A stretch of 64,000 nt of DNA. It comes from Ichthyophthirius multifiliis (taxonomy: Eukaryota; Ciliophora; Oligohymenophorea; Hymenostomatida). The notes beneath the pieces were generated by a model that was given only the letters and a program-made list of their open reading frames with translations, ran no database searches and was not told where the DNA came from. This document shows, piece by piece, positions 23,268 to 36,978 of this stretch. Each line of letters opens with the position of its first letter. Position 1 is the stretch's first letter. The position numbers and the translations under genes were made by a program. The stretch is taken from positions 62,001-126,000 of the forward strand of contig NW_004086450.1 in assembly GCF_000220395.1 (NCBI RefSeq), written 5' to 3'.

Positions 23268-25471
23268 ATGTAAAAAAATGAAAAATCTAAAGACATAAAA
23301 TAATTTAATATTTATAAAAATTAACGTCCTTAATCATCTCCAATTAAAAAAAAATATTAAGAAGAATAAGAAAAATAAAAAAAAGAACTTTCAAAACTAT
23401 AATAATTAAAATCTTCTCCAATTTCAATAAAAATGAAATTCGATGATTTAGTAATAGACGGAGGAGAATTTCAAAATAATAGATTTAAAAAATAAAGAAG
23501 TTTTGAAAAGGAATAATTTTTTATTTAAAAACTCGAAAACAATTTTCTTAAAGAAATCGAAACAAATCAGTTTACTTAAAATATTAAATTTGATAATAAA
23601 TTCTTCTAATTATAGTTTTAAAAATTTAAATAGCCTGTTATTTTGTAAAAAAACTAAATTACATTTTGTGATAATATTAAAAAATTTGATTATAAACAAT
23701 ACATTGTACCGTTAAAAGATAATATTATGCCTTTTTTTTGCGATTTTATAACTAAAAGTGGTAAAATATAATTATTTATAAGTACTAAGCCTTAACCTAA
23801 TTTAGATAATAATTTCATTTTTATTCAAAATCCGAAACAAACAATAAAAATTGAGGATTTTTTTAAAAAAGAAGACTTTATTTTTATGAATATTTATTGT
23901 TAAGAAGAATCTTCGTTTATTTTTAAGGTTTATTTTGCTCCCTTTAATATTTATTTATAAAAAAGTGATTAAAAAAGTTTAAAATAAAAAGAATTTTCAA
24001 TAAGAAATAAATTTTTAGAAGAAAAAACAATATTTTTACACTCATAAATCTTATGCGAAAATTCTGAAAAAGCAAAAGTTGTTTTTTTTTGTTAGGAAAA
24101 ATATAAGTAAAAAAAGCAAGAAACTAATACTTTGATTTAATTTTCGCCAAAAAAATAAAAAATTAATAATATTCCTATAAAAAATACTTTAAAAAATAGA
24201 TTTATTAAAACAAATTTTTAATGTGCTTTGTAAAATTTCTTATTTTTGTAAAAAAAAACGCTCAATCTTATCTAAAAAAATGAAAAAAAAATAGAATAAA
24301 ATAACTTTTCAAGAATTGAATAAGAAATAAGAATTTTAAAATAATAATTTTAATTTTAATGGTATATTATATTTTCAATATTAGTATTCATATAATGCAT
24401 ATAGGCCAAAATGAAATTTCAAAAGTTTCTAAATTATAATCAATATTATATATTAGCTCCTTTATTAAACTTAAATACTAAATTTAAATCATATTTACAA
24501 AGGAAGTTTGGAAAAGGAACATCTTTTAGACTCAAAACATTATCTGTATTGGCTCTGAAAATAAGATGTAATATAATAAAATATTTAATGAAAAATAAAT
24601 GTATATAAGTTTCAAAAAAATTTATAATTAAAAAACTGCGAATATTTTAATTAAGAAATAAGCTTTTCTAATATTATGTAGATGTTTGCAAAATACAGTT
24701 TGCATATAAAAGCATGAAAAAATTAAAAATGAATAAAATTTAATAAATGGTTAGAATTGGAACAAAACATTAAATTAAGTACATTAAGATGAGATTTATT
24801 TCTATAATAATTAATGGATTTAAAGAAAGCATTTTAATAAATATGTTTCTTATATTTAAAAAGAAGGATAAAAAGTACTTATTTCATATGTTTAAGAAAT
24901 AGAAATTAAATATTATTAAGAAGTAAAATAATATAATAAAACTATTTATAAGCTACCTAAACACGAGATTATAGCTTATAAGTTTATTTCAAAAGCACTT
25001 AAAAATTACTTATTTAAATAATATTTAAAAAATGTTTCTGAATCATATATAATTGAAATTGGAAAATAATATTATATTGAATAATTGAAACTATTCGTAA
25101 AAACAGGGATTTTTACTCTAATAAATAATCCAATTAATGCTTATGAAAAAGAATAATAATAGTAATAAGAATCCCTCAAAAAAATTGAAATTGAAAAATT
25201 TCTTAAAGAGTCAGAAGGAAACGAGGGTAAAAAATAAAAACGAAAAACTTTAGTAATTTCAAAGCTAAAAAAAATAATTTAAAGTAATGATTTCTCGACT
25301 TCTGATAATTAAGAGGTTTTAGCGAAAACAACTTTTGATATATTTTGGAGGAGATATATTTATTATCCGATTTGCTAATCTTATCCTGATAGAAAAAATA
25401 TGGTTTAGTTAATACTTAATAAATTACAAAAAATGGTTTGTTAAAATAAGGGTATATAAAAGAGAGTATGA
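23268..25471 (+). CDS. Large unrecognised protein with basic helical (IQ-like) segments
   Basis: Open from MQKNEKSKDIKQFN through about 700 codons to TGA at 25469-25471 with few interruptions. The N-terminus has KFDDLVIDGGEFQNN and a beta-rich segment (MPFFCDFITKSGKIQLFIS, then FIFKVYFAP). The centre holds basic helices, such as ALKIRCNIIKYLMKNK and CKIQFAYKSMKKLKM, that resemble loose IQ motifs for calmodulin. The C-terminus reads FDIFWRRYIYYPICQ, then MVQLILNKLQKMVC. A frame change between about 24740 and 24850 implies an intron or a base error. I do not recognise a family; a ciliate-specific cortical or cytoskeletal protein is possible but unproven. Confidence 0.6.
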
Positions 25472-25514
25472 TTTTGTTTATGTATAAATTATTTATTTTA
25501 TATGAATTTTTATT

Positions 25515-28500
25515 TCATTGTCTTTTACTAAAATACTATTGAACCATAAATTCGTCTTCTTAATCTTCTTCTAAGTCTTAATCAAAATGGTTATTGAAAG
25601 GTTTTCTAAATTACGAGAATCTTCTATTTTATCTATATTTATTTTATAAAAAATAAAAAAAATTATTAAAAATATATTAATTACACATTTCCTTATTTAT
25701 TAAATATTTAAACTCTAATTTCTTCAAGAGTAATATCTAATAAATCATTTCTTTATTTAATTAATATTTTATTACAATAATTGCTTTAAGCTGGATCTTT
25801 TTTGTCAAATTAATATTTAACATTACTGAGAAGAAGTTAAATAAAATTCATACACAAATTAAAAGATTCACACAATTTATCCAAATTAAATTCCCCAAAA
25901 CTTTTATTCACCTCATTTTCCCAAAACAAACACAAAGTATATTCAATATGAGGGCAATCAAAAGCTTTTTAAAAAGTTAAAAAAACTTAGTCTTAGCTTA
26001 AATTATAATTTATAGTTCCTTTTTCAAGACTTCTATAGGCGAAATATTGTCTATAGGCTTTTATTAAAGAAACTTAATTTTTTTTAAACAAGATAATTCG
26101 AGGTAGAATATTATAATCATTAGTTTCATTTATATAATTTAATTAATAATTAATTAAGCTTTATTATAACTTGCTTTTCAATGATAATCCACAGCACCAA
26201 CCTGCACCTTTTTTCATATTTTTTTTTGAGTTTTCTTGTAATATTATTTTTTATTAATTTGATGGTGTTTATGCGAAAAGTTAAATAGTTGAAGTCGTTA
26301 TTTATTAGTTTTTTTTATTTTCATTTTCTAAATTGCTAAATGGAATTAATATATGACCAATAGAAATTTCTAAATCTTCCTTTTTTTCATTTTTATAGAA
26401 ATGAAAAACGAATTCAGCGCAAAGAAAAATGCTGTTTTTTTGATTTTCGCTTTGTTCTTCATATTTAATAAAAACTTCATTTTCTACAAAAAACCATTTT
26501 CTTTCATTCTGGTCTTTAATGTTACAATTTAAACGTGAAACATTTCCTATAAATTATTACTTTTTGTCGTCCCAAAGGCATAAATAAACTTTTCTTAAAG
26601 CTATTTTTTCTGTTGGAAAGTCAAATTTATTTACAGAAGGAAGATTTTCGGTTTAAATGAATTGTTATTTAGATTATTTTTTAAGATTCACTTTTATGTT
26701 ATGGATTTAGGAAAATTCCTATATTTATATCTTTTGGATTTATGTAATAAAGGTCAGGATATATTAGTTCATTGTTAAGTTTCGGTTTAAGGGTTTGAGA
26801 AGGTAAGTGCTTTAGTTTTTGATTTTAAGAACGCAAAAAAGAAAGACGGAATTAATCTGGAAGAATTTAAAATATTTCTACAAGATCTTTTGGTGAGTAT
26901 TTATACTTATATTTAATCTAATTTTGTTTGTTTAAAAAATAAAGAAATTATTAAAAATATTTATAAATTAAAAAAAAAAAATTACTTTGAAAATAAAAGA
27001 AATAATAATTGCATTTTTTCCTGAATAATTATTAATTAATTAATAAAATTCCTCAAAGGAAATTTTGCCTAACTTTTACTTATCTAATAAGGAAAATGTT
27101 TCCCATATTTCCCTTTATTTAAGTATAATATTTAAATTAACAAAAATTTAATTAAACTAAGCTAAATTTAATAAACCGACTATTTTTTTGAATTCTCCTT
27201 TTAATAAATCATTAATATTCTCATCCATCTTTTAACCTAAAAGGCAATTTTAAATAAAAAAATCTTAAAATTCTATAAAGCTTAAGCTTTTAAACTCATA
27301 TTATTTACTAGGAAAAAAATCTAGCTTCGCAAGTAAAATATTCAATTCATTTAAACTCAAAGTATTAGCTTTACTTTTATTTGCATAAATATATAAAATA
27401 TTCAGTTCATTTTCTATTTCTTTTGGTAGATTTTCTTCTATTTCATATTCGTAATCATTAAAAAAATCCACAAATTCACCATAATTAGCTCTAGATTAAT
27501 TCTATTTACATATTTATCCGAAAAGATTTTTAATTTCGGTTTATTTTTCGATATTTGTTTCCTATAATCCAATTAGAAATTCAGTTATTTACTAAAACTA
27601 GTCCTCATAAACATAAGGACTATGTTAAAAATACAAATCGGTAAGTGCAAATGAATCTTAGTTTTTAATTTATAACAATTAATCACTTAAATTCGTTTTT
27701 AATTGGATTTTTTTTTTTCTTCTGGGAAAACTACTTGACATGTCACTAATTTATTCCATATTATTAGGATTTAATTATTCATTTTCTTAGCTTTATAAAG
27801 GCTCATAAGTATAATCGTTGGGCCTTTAAGGCAAAAAAATTAATTCTTCATCATTTTGTGTTTATATTTTGGTTGAAAAAGAAATTCTTTTTTATAAATT
27901 TAGCTTTTCAATTGCATCCTTTTACATTTAAGGAAAAATTGTACTATTATTATTTAAAAAAACGGTCATTTATTCTTCATTTATTATTTATTCTTATCCA
28001 GTTATTTTCTAAAAAATGAATTCGAGATCATTTTCATCTAATAATATATTAAATCTGTTAGATAAAAATACTTAAAAATCTACAATGTCCCATTCTTGTT
28101 TATTTTAGTAACTTTTTAACAATTCTTTGCAAGTAATTTATTCTAAATACAATATATATTAAAATAAAATTGGAAGAATTTCTTCAATTCCATCTAGAAA
28201 AAGTGCCATTTTAATCACTTACATACTCCCGTTTAAACTAAATTGATTGAAAATGTATTAAATTTCTTTGAAAGATAATTATATATCTATACTTTTAAGA
28301 AATTCTTCTAAGTTGATTTTAGAAAAAGAAAGGTCAATTTTTTAAGTAAAACAACTTAATGCATGAATAGTTTATATTTGAGATTTTTTTAAAACTAATT
28401 TAATTTTTTACAATATAAATGAAGTCTATTTACTGTTTAGTATATTTATAATATCTATATTCTTTATTTTATATAAATATAAAATTATAAATATACAAAT

Positions 28501-31500
28501 ATGTATGAATAAAAATATATATATATATATATATATATCAAATATATTATATATATTTATATATATTTATATATATATTTATATATATATTATTATTAAT
28601 TATATATTTTACTGGATTATATGATTAATTTATATATAAAAACATACAAAAATCTTATTGATTAATAACTTTACTATTTAGATTATTTGAATTCGTCTAT
28701 TAATTTTTTATTATACTATTAATGGATTATTATTAATTTTTAATATTTATATTTTATATGAATTCAAATAATTTTTCAATTTAGCTATTCCAAACTTCTT
28801 TTTAAAGATAGAATCTTTTATACAAATAGTTTTAGAAATACTCAAAAGAGCAATAATTTTTTTCTTACAAAAATTATAAGAAATATTCTAATGGGCCTAT
28901 TTTTTTATATTAAATGTCAAATAAAATACCCTTTTAAATAATTTCGAAAAATCCTCCGTAAAAAACTTTGCATACAATGTTAAAATAAGCCATATTTTTT
29001 TCCTAAGAGTTCCAGAATTATTTAAAAAGTTTACTTATTTTTTCTTTTTATGGATTTTCTATTATTTCTTTAAATATTTCATATAATTTATTCTCAGAAT
29101 CTAGTAGAAGTGTATATTAAAAATCATAGTCTAATAAAAGTATAAAAATATCAATTTTTTTCTACCAAATATTTCTTTTTAAAACCTCAAGTATATCTAA
29201 CTATTCATCTTCATCCTAAATATAATCTGAATTAGCTCTTCTAAAACTAAACGGCTTTTAAGAAACAGGGATATTAGTGTTATTTTCTGAAGAAATTATA
29301 CTTTAATTTATAGTCTGTATTTAGGAATAATTGTCCCAATTAACACTTTTTTAAAACTCGTCTTCATTTTCAATTAGAAAAGTTAAATTTATTTTCTTTT
29401 ATATTTAAATATGGCCTTATATTATATTTATGAATTCTTATTTGTTTATTTTTCCATTTAGATCTATATCAAATGCATTAAAAGCTTCCAAGAACTATTT
29501 TTTTTTTAAATATATTATTTTAAAATAATTAATTATATAATAAAAAAACTTCATCTTTAGGAATTTTAAATTCGCAGTATTACAAAAGATCCTTAAATTC
29601 ATTAATTTTAAGAAAATCTTTTTTATGAGAAAAAATATCAAAGAAAACATCTAGAGCAATATTTTAATCAATAATAATAAGTTTAATAGCCTTTTAAATA
29701 GGCTCAATATTATAAGCATAATTAAGTAAATCATTACAAAAATTTTCATATTGAAAAATATCATCATTTGTACAATAATTTTAATATATAAGATTAATTT
29801 CTATAGGTTTTAATTATATTTATTTTTATTTAAAGATCTCTTTTAATTAAAGAAAATTAATAAATTCTTTATTTTATTTTTAATTTTCAAATTCTTTATT
29901 TATATCACATTTTTGGGATATTATTGTTCTTCTAATTTTTCTCAAGACTTAATTTAAATTTATTTCTTCACCTTTTTCTATTGAATCCATAAATTCTTCA
30001 AAGCTTATTTTACCATCTTTATTTTAATCAAGAAAAGTGTATAATTCATCTAGCTAATCAAAACTAAAATCAAATCCAAGTATTTTTAAAAACATCTTTT
30101 TTTTATTTAAATATAATATAAATAAAAAAATTTAATATTATATACTTATAAGGATTAAATATTTATTGATCCTTCATCTTATGAAAATTAATTATATATT
30201 TGTTTTAAAGATTTATCATTTTTGTCTTGATACTCAAGTATTTTTTAACGAATTATATTAAAATTCATATGATTTTCTAATATTATGCTTTTAAATTTTT
30301 CGAAATAAATAAAATCATCACATTCTTTTTCAATAAAATGGGAAAATAGTAATTCTAATTATTTTTCATTAAAATTAAAATCGGAAAGATTTTAAATATA
30401 TTTTTTAAATTTTTCATAACTTAACTTTTAATCATTATCAATATCAATTTCTTAAAATTTTTTTTATAAATCTTATTCTTAATTTTCAAGAATTAGCTTT
30501 TTATAAAAATAAAAATATTGTATTTAAATATAAGGTAATTATTTATATATATAATATGTTATTAATATATAAAATAAATAAAAAAGATATTTACTTTTTT
30601 AAAGCATTTATTTTATATGACTAAAATAATTATATTAATAATAAAAAAAATATATAAATATAAAATATTCAAATATACAAATATAAAATATATATAAATA
30701 TAAATATATAAATATATAAATATATATATATTTATATTTAAATATATTTTTTAATTTACTGATTTAAATTAACTTAATAAAGGTAATATATCAGCTTTTA
30801 TTTATGTATTTATTTTAAGTATTTTAATAAAATTATTTATTTTTATTTTCATTTCTTAATCACAATCAAATATGTCAAAAGTACCTTTTTTTATATATAT
30901 TATAATAAATTTTTAATTTATTTAAAAGATTTTACTATCAATAAGTAATTATAAAATTTTCTTATCATATTTTTCTATTGAAGGAATTAATTTAGAATCT
31001 GATAACGCATTTTAATATTCTTAAAAAGATATAAAATCATCATTATCTTTATCAAACTTCTTATAAACATATCTTATTCCAACATTTTTCTTATCCATGT
31101 AATTTTTAATATCTTTACTTATATTTTAAATAAAATCTTCTATTTCATTTTTATTTGTTTGATTTTTAATTTTTTTCTTTAATTTTTTATTATTATTTTC
31201 ATTTTATTTTTCATCTTATTCTTAAAATTAAACAGTTTTTCTTTATTTTCTTTAAATTTTGTAAAATAGTTTTTCATATTCTACATATTTTCTATTTCTA
31301 AGAACTTCTTTGGTTTCACAGTAATATTCAATATCTAAAATATTTAATTTTTCTTTATAATTTAAATCATATTCTAAAATATCTAAAAACTAAAAAAAAA
31401 CAAATTAAAAAAAAATAAAAAAAATTATTTAAAATAACTTCTTCTAAAGATATTTCTAAATCATGAATCTTTTAGCAAAAACCAATAAAATTTTCCTCAT

Positions 31501-34500
31501 TTTTTTAAAGAAATTTTTATAAATTATCAAAAATTTTGAATTAAATATCGTCATAAAATTTAATAAAAGAGATCGTTTTAAACATATAATTATCATCTAT
31601 AAAAAAATCGAAGAAATCTTTAAAAACATCAACACATTTTTAACTATCAATATATAATTTTTCATAAAAAAGCTTATCTAATTCATATTTATCGTATTTA
31701 TTTTTATCCAAAATATTATTAATGTTCAATTTTAATTCTAAAATTTTATTTCTGATTATAAATGTAAACATTTCAGCATTTTCTTCTATATATTATTTCT
31801 TTCTAATAACAATTTAATGACTATTATTGTTATTTTTTCCTGAAAACTTTTCAAATTGCTTAAAAAAATAATTTTTATTGAATTAAATTCCTCCTAAACA
31901 TAAATAGTTAACAGTAGCTTGAATTTAATCTTACATTTTCTAAACTGGAAATCCAATTTAACCTAAACATCTTTCCAATTCTTTAATATTTCCGAAATTA
32001 TTATCTGAAATAAATATATTATAAATACTCCCAATTTTATTTTCAATCAAAACGTCACCTAAAGTAATGAAAAACTCCTAAATTTAAGTAAAAAAAAGAT
32101 CTTATTATAAAACAACATTATTAATTCCTTAAATAACTTGAACAAATTCATTTAAATTGATACAATTATTATTATTTAGATCAAAACTTTAAAATAAATA
32201 ATCAGTTTCTTATTTATTTAGATATTTACATATAACAGGCATCATTTCGAAAAATTCTTTGCTTGAAATTACTCCATCTTCATTTACATCTATATTTTCA
32301 AAAATTTCTTTTATTGTTATTTTATTATTTTTAGCCATTAATTTTATTTCCTTTTTTTTATTTGTTTAAGTAAAAAAAAAAACATATAATTATTATATGT
32401 ATATATTAAAATACTTCTAGAGCTTTTAATTTTTACTTTTCTTTTTAAAGTCCTTCAGATAAAACTTATGTATTAATTAATCCTTTACTATCTAATAAAT
32501 TATTTATAAAAATATTAAAATGATGGTTTTTTTCTATATTTAATTTAAGGTTTCTCTCTATTAAAATCATAAACCTTTATTAATCTAAATCATCTTCAAT
32601 TTCTTTTAAAAATTCTTGAATATTTGCTTAATTTAGTAATATTAACCAATAAATAGTGCTTTTTTAAGTCTAAAGATTCGATTTTTATTCATAAAAATTT
32701 TTAAAATAATTAAGTAAAGGAAAGAGTTTTTATTTATTAATTAAATCTGATCTTTAGTTTAACAAAATTAAAATTTCGGTTAAAATTTGTTCATAATCTT
32801 TTACCGGGAAACTTAATTCATATAGCTTTTCTTAAAAAAATTTTCTTGGGATATTATTTTGAGAAAAATCAAAGAAATCTTCTAATTTTTTTTTTTTTTA
32901 TTAAAGTAAAATAATAATTTCACAAAACAAGTTTTCAAATTTATCAAATATTTTATAATTAAATTCTTTATTTTCTTAATTATATTAATCAGAATTCTTA
33001 TTTTAATAGTAACCTAAATAAAAAGAATTAAAAAAATATATTTTTAAAACTAAAAATAAAAAACCTAATAGATTTAACAAATCAATAATAGAAACAAGTT
33101 TTTTATCTTTTAATTAAAGATGATTAAAAAGAGAAACGTAGTCATTTTCATCATTTAAATATTTAATAAGTTAAACCTTTTTTTTAAATTATAAATAATC
33201 AACTTCGACTTAAGATTATTATTAAGATTATAAACCAAATAGATTTAAAATTTCTTATTTATTAATTTTACTTAAACTAGTTTTTAATAAATTTATGATT
33301 TACAATAAATTCTAATCCTCAATTTTATTTTGAATTTAGTTATTATCTTTTTCAATAGAAATAAAAGCCTCTTTATTTTCTATTTAATTATTTTTCACAT
33401 GGTTTTAAACTTTTTCAACAAATTCCTTAATTTTTAATTCATTTTCTTCATTTATATTTATATCTAAAATTTCACAAAAGAATTCAATTTTATTTTTTCT
33501 TAATGATTTTAAATTAAAATTCTAAATTAGTTTTTCTTTCAAAATATCTAATTTAATGATTGCATTAGTTTATATTTTCTCATTTAAAAATTTAGAAAAA
33601 GATATTTTATTTTTTTCTAATTATAAAGCAATTTCATTCAAAAATTGGTTTATATTTTCGATTATAGTTTATTTAAAACCTTCTTTTAAATCTTACAAAT
33701 AAATTTAATTAAAATCTGATTTATCGAATATTTGCCTTATTTTCATTTACATATTGTCTGAATTGATTTTATAATTTTCATATTCGAAAAAAGTTAAAAA
33801 CGCAATATATGATAAATACCCTTTTCCATTTTTAATTTCATTATTAAGAAATTCGTTTAATGAATTATATTTTTATTAAATTATATTAAACATATTTTTT
33901 AATTCATTTTATGTTTAATCTTACTAAGCTTTTTTTTTTGTTTAATCTTATTTTTAATTTTAAATAAATAAATTACATTATCTTTCTGAATATACTTCTT
34001 TTAAGAAAATGTCGAAATTAATTTAATTATTTTAGACAAATTCATCTAAAATTAGTTTAGTTTCAAAATCTTTTAAATTAATTCCATTTTTATTTAATAC
34101 AATTTAAAAATCATTAAAGCTAATTAAGTTGTTTTATAAATATTTATATTTAGAAAATTCTTTTTCTAAATTAATATTTTCATCTATTAGATATATATAT
34201 ATTTTCTTTGTTTTTTTTAATTAGAAAAAAATAAAGAACAAAATAATTAAAAATTTACATTTAAAATTTATTTCAAATAATTATTTTCTTTATATTATGT
34301 TTCCTATTAGTTTTAATTATTAGATTTTTATTCTTTCGTTTAAAAAAACATATTTAAATCAAAGAAACCTATCTTATTAATATCAAGCATATCTTCTAGT
34401 AATTATATCTATGATTCATCTAAATGGACATTAATGAATTGCATTTTTTCATAAAACTCATTTTTATTAACCCTTTTAGAAATTTTATTTAAACTTTCAA

Positions 34501-35503
34501 ATAAATCAGGAAATTTTATATTTATTCTTTCGCATCCCATTAGTATTTAATTATATATTTTTCTAAAAAATTATTCATTGACTAAAATATAAAAAAAATT
34601 AAAAAAATTAATGACAAAAAAGCAATTACTTTTTCTAAAATTAGATCCTCCAGGATATTATTTATCTTCAGAATTTAAACATTAATTAAATTAGTTTTAA
34701 AGTAATTAATTTATACTAGGTCTTTAACTTGCATTATATTGAGTCATAGCATTTAGTAAATTGAAAATATCTCTTCCATAAACTTATTTAATTCCAACTA
34801 AAATCTCTTGCTTTTCTTCTGGTAATGCATTTTCATCATTAAAGCATTTTAACTAATTCAAATTAGTTAAAGTGCAAATTTAAACAAGTGATATTCCTAG
34901 AGCAAAAATATCAAACGAACTCTTTTAATCTTCATCCATTTAAAAAAGTAAATTAATATTAAATCTATAGCTTTCAGGTTGTCTAAATATTTAGTTATCA
35001 TCACTTTCATTAAAGGAAAAAAAACCGACTTCTTAAAACTTATAACTGTTTTCATTTTCTAATAATATGTTTTAAGGTTTAATATTTAAATTATGTAATC
35101 TATATTCATTTAAAGTATATAGTTAATTAAATAATTGCTGAATAATTCTGATTATTTCTTATGAGGAAAAATATTCAAGCTTTTCTTGCCTTCTTAGTAT
35201 TTCTTCTTTTAAAGATCCATTAGGATTGTTTTCATAAAAAATACATATTTCTTCATCTTCTTGTCTTTTTTAATATATTCCTATTGGATTTAAAATTTGT
35301 TTTTGGATTTTTTGGCTTTGTTTGCATTCGCTTATTTAATTTAAGTAGTATTTTAAATGAGAAATTTAAGTAAATTTTAATTTTTTCATTATTTAGATAC
35401 TTTCTTTATTTAAATCGTATTTTTTGATTTAATATGTTGAATAACTATCTTTTATTTATTCTTTTATTTCAAAATCTGATTCTTTATATTAAATTAACTC
35501 CAT
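25515..35503 (-). CDS. Giant protein: N-terminal pseudokinase, EF-hand array, C-terminal beta-rich region
   Basis: One minus-strand gene of about 10 kb, near 3,000 codons after removing introns, from MELIQYKESDFEIK (35503) to TGA at 25515-25517. The first 300 residues resemble a protein kinase (SLKEEILRRQEKLEYF, LHNLNIKPQNILL, FDIFALGISLVQIC, ASQRPSINYF). The HRD aspartate is Asn, DFG is EVG and no glycine loop is seen, so it should be inactive. A very long EF-hand region follows with clear loops DVNEDGVISSKEF (about 32275), DKDNDDFISFQEY (31035), DIDNDQKLSYEKF (30425), DQNKDGKISFEEF (30010), DIDLNGKINKQEF (29450) and DKQKLGKISFEEF (27068), plus many degenerate ones. The last 500 residues (LPDQFRLSFLRSQ, IYPDLYYINPKDINIG, YLCLWDDKK) look beta-rich, perhaps C2-like, with an acidic tail. 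Frames join in phase across introns (e.g. 32339-32420, 26905-26990). One base-count error is likely near 26690. Confidence 0.75.
28440..28600 (-). repeat. (AT)n microsatellite inside an intron of the giant gene
   Basis: An alternating A/T stretch (cleanest at about 28516-28540, with TATATTTATA variants to 28590) sits between the exon ending VINQQDFCMFLYIN and the exon beginning NIDIINILNSK. It therefore lies inside an intron of roughly 170-190 bases, the longest in this gene, rather than between two genes. Confidence 0.6.
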
Positions 35504-35672
35504 TTATTTTAAGGAATCTATTAAGAAAATATTTAAAATTTTCTTTATATTATTATATAAAAGTTAAAATAATAAATAAATTTAATTTTTGTTTGTAAAA
35601 AAAAAAAAAAAAAAAAATTAAATAAAAATAAAAATAATTTAATGTACGAAATATATAAAATCAATTGATTTT

Positions 35673-36660
35673 TCAGATTTAATTTTAATTTTTTATATAA
35701 TTCTACATGTTATTTTCAAAAATTTATGGGTTTTATTTTATACTATAATTGTTTGACTAATCAATATTTTCACAATATGAAGATTTTTTTTTCATATCGC
35801 CTACAAATATAGAAATAGAAGAATAGAACTCATCTAAATCTTACGTAAAATAAATCGTTTAAACTTTTTAAATTTCCAAATTTTAAATTTATATGCTTTC
35901 GAGGTTTTCTTCAAATATTTAATCTGATTATTTTGAAATATTTGTTCCTTGCTTTTATAAAGGAGGCAATAATTAATATTTTTTTTAAGAGTTTAATGTT
36001 TATAATTTCAAAGGGATTTATAATGATTATTAAAGTTATTCTTATATAGTTATAGAATTATCAAAATAACTTATTTTTATAAATATTATATTTTTGTTAA
36101 TATTATTACCTTTTAACTCGATTTTAGTCGTTTTCATCATTATATTAGGGTTTTATTTAATCACAAAATATACATTTAAAATTTAGAGTTAGCGCTTCTT
36201 TAATTTCTAATACAATTGATGTGAAGAAAGTAAATAAATATAAAAAAGTTATTTTTTTTAAAAATAATTTTTACATATATAAAGATCGTAAAGACAATTT
36301 ATACATATATAATTATTACAACATTCTGACTTTAAAATACCTTAATAAATAAATAATTAAATTTATTTATTTTGTATAATTAAAAATACAATTAAAATAT
36401 CTGAAACAAACAGGACATGAATATTTAAATTTTTGAATATCTTTTTCTGATTGTGGTTTTGTATTTATAAACTAATTATTTTTTATTTTTTATGTCTTTT
36501 CGTTTAATAAATACCTCTACCTAATTAGCTTAATATTATGTCTTTATTTAAAAATAATTATTTCTAATTAAGAACATTATTCTTATTGTATATTTTTAAC
36601 AAATTTTTATATTTCTTAGTCTTATTAATTTTATATGTAAGTAATAGTTATTTTTTTCAT
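35673..36660 (-). CDS. RING-finger-like zinc protein
   Basis: Starts MKKITITYIQNQQDQE at 36660. After about 80 residues the frame gives YSCPVCFRYFN, an intron, then ILKSECCNNYICINC and later NFKCIFCD. The CPxC...CC...C-x-x-C...C-x-x-C spacing matches a RING/RING-variant zinc finger of the type found in ubiquitin ligases, with cysteine where a histidine is more common. The C-terminal half is soluble and Gln/Asn-rich (LLPPLQKQGTNISKQ, then FYSSISIFVGDMKK) and ends NYIKNQNQI at TGA 35673-35675. Three introns are used. The gene lies 170 bases upstream of the giant gene on the same strand. Zinc-binding is well supported; ligase activity is inferred from the fold. Confidence 0.65.
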
Positions 36661-36978
36661 ATAATAGAAATAATAAAATATTTTATAAATTAAAAATATT
36701 ATAAATTGGTTTTATTGATTAAATTATAGGATAAAATTATGATTTTTTATTATTATTATTAACATTATTTTATTAAAATTTATTAAAAAATTTGAATTAA
36801 GGATTATTAATATATATAAAAAATTGTAAAAGTTAAAGTAAATAATTAATTTATTAAAAATATAGAGAAAAACTAATTTTTATTATTAAATTAAATATAT
36901 AAATACTAGTATCAATCAAATATAATTTTTTTTAAAAAAATATATATAAAATATTCAATTAATATTATATCTTAAAAC
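36661..36978. other. A/T-rich spacer between two minus-strand genes
   Basis: About 320 bases with no coding character, lying between the 3' end of the CCDC42-like gene and the start of the RING-like gene. Confidence 0.55.

Noticed and set aside
26701-27024. Plus-strand two-exon EF-hand gene
   Set aside because: It is opposite well-formed minus-strand codons that splice in phase into the giant gene; retained only as a finding.
32100-32338. Separate EF-hand gene starting at the internal ATG 32338 (MAKNNKITIKE)
   Set aside because: The upstream exon (ending LKALE) splices in phase into EIKLMAKNNK, so this Met is more likely internal to the giant gene.
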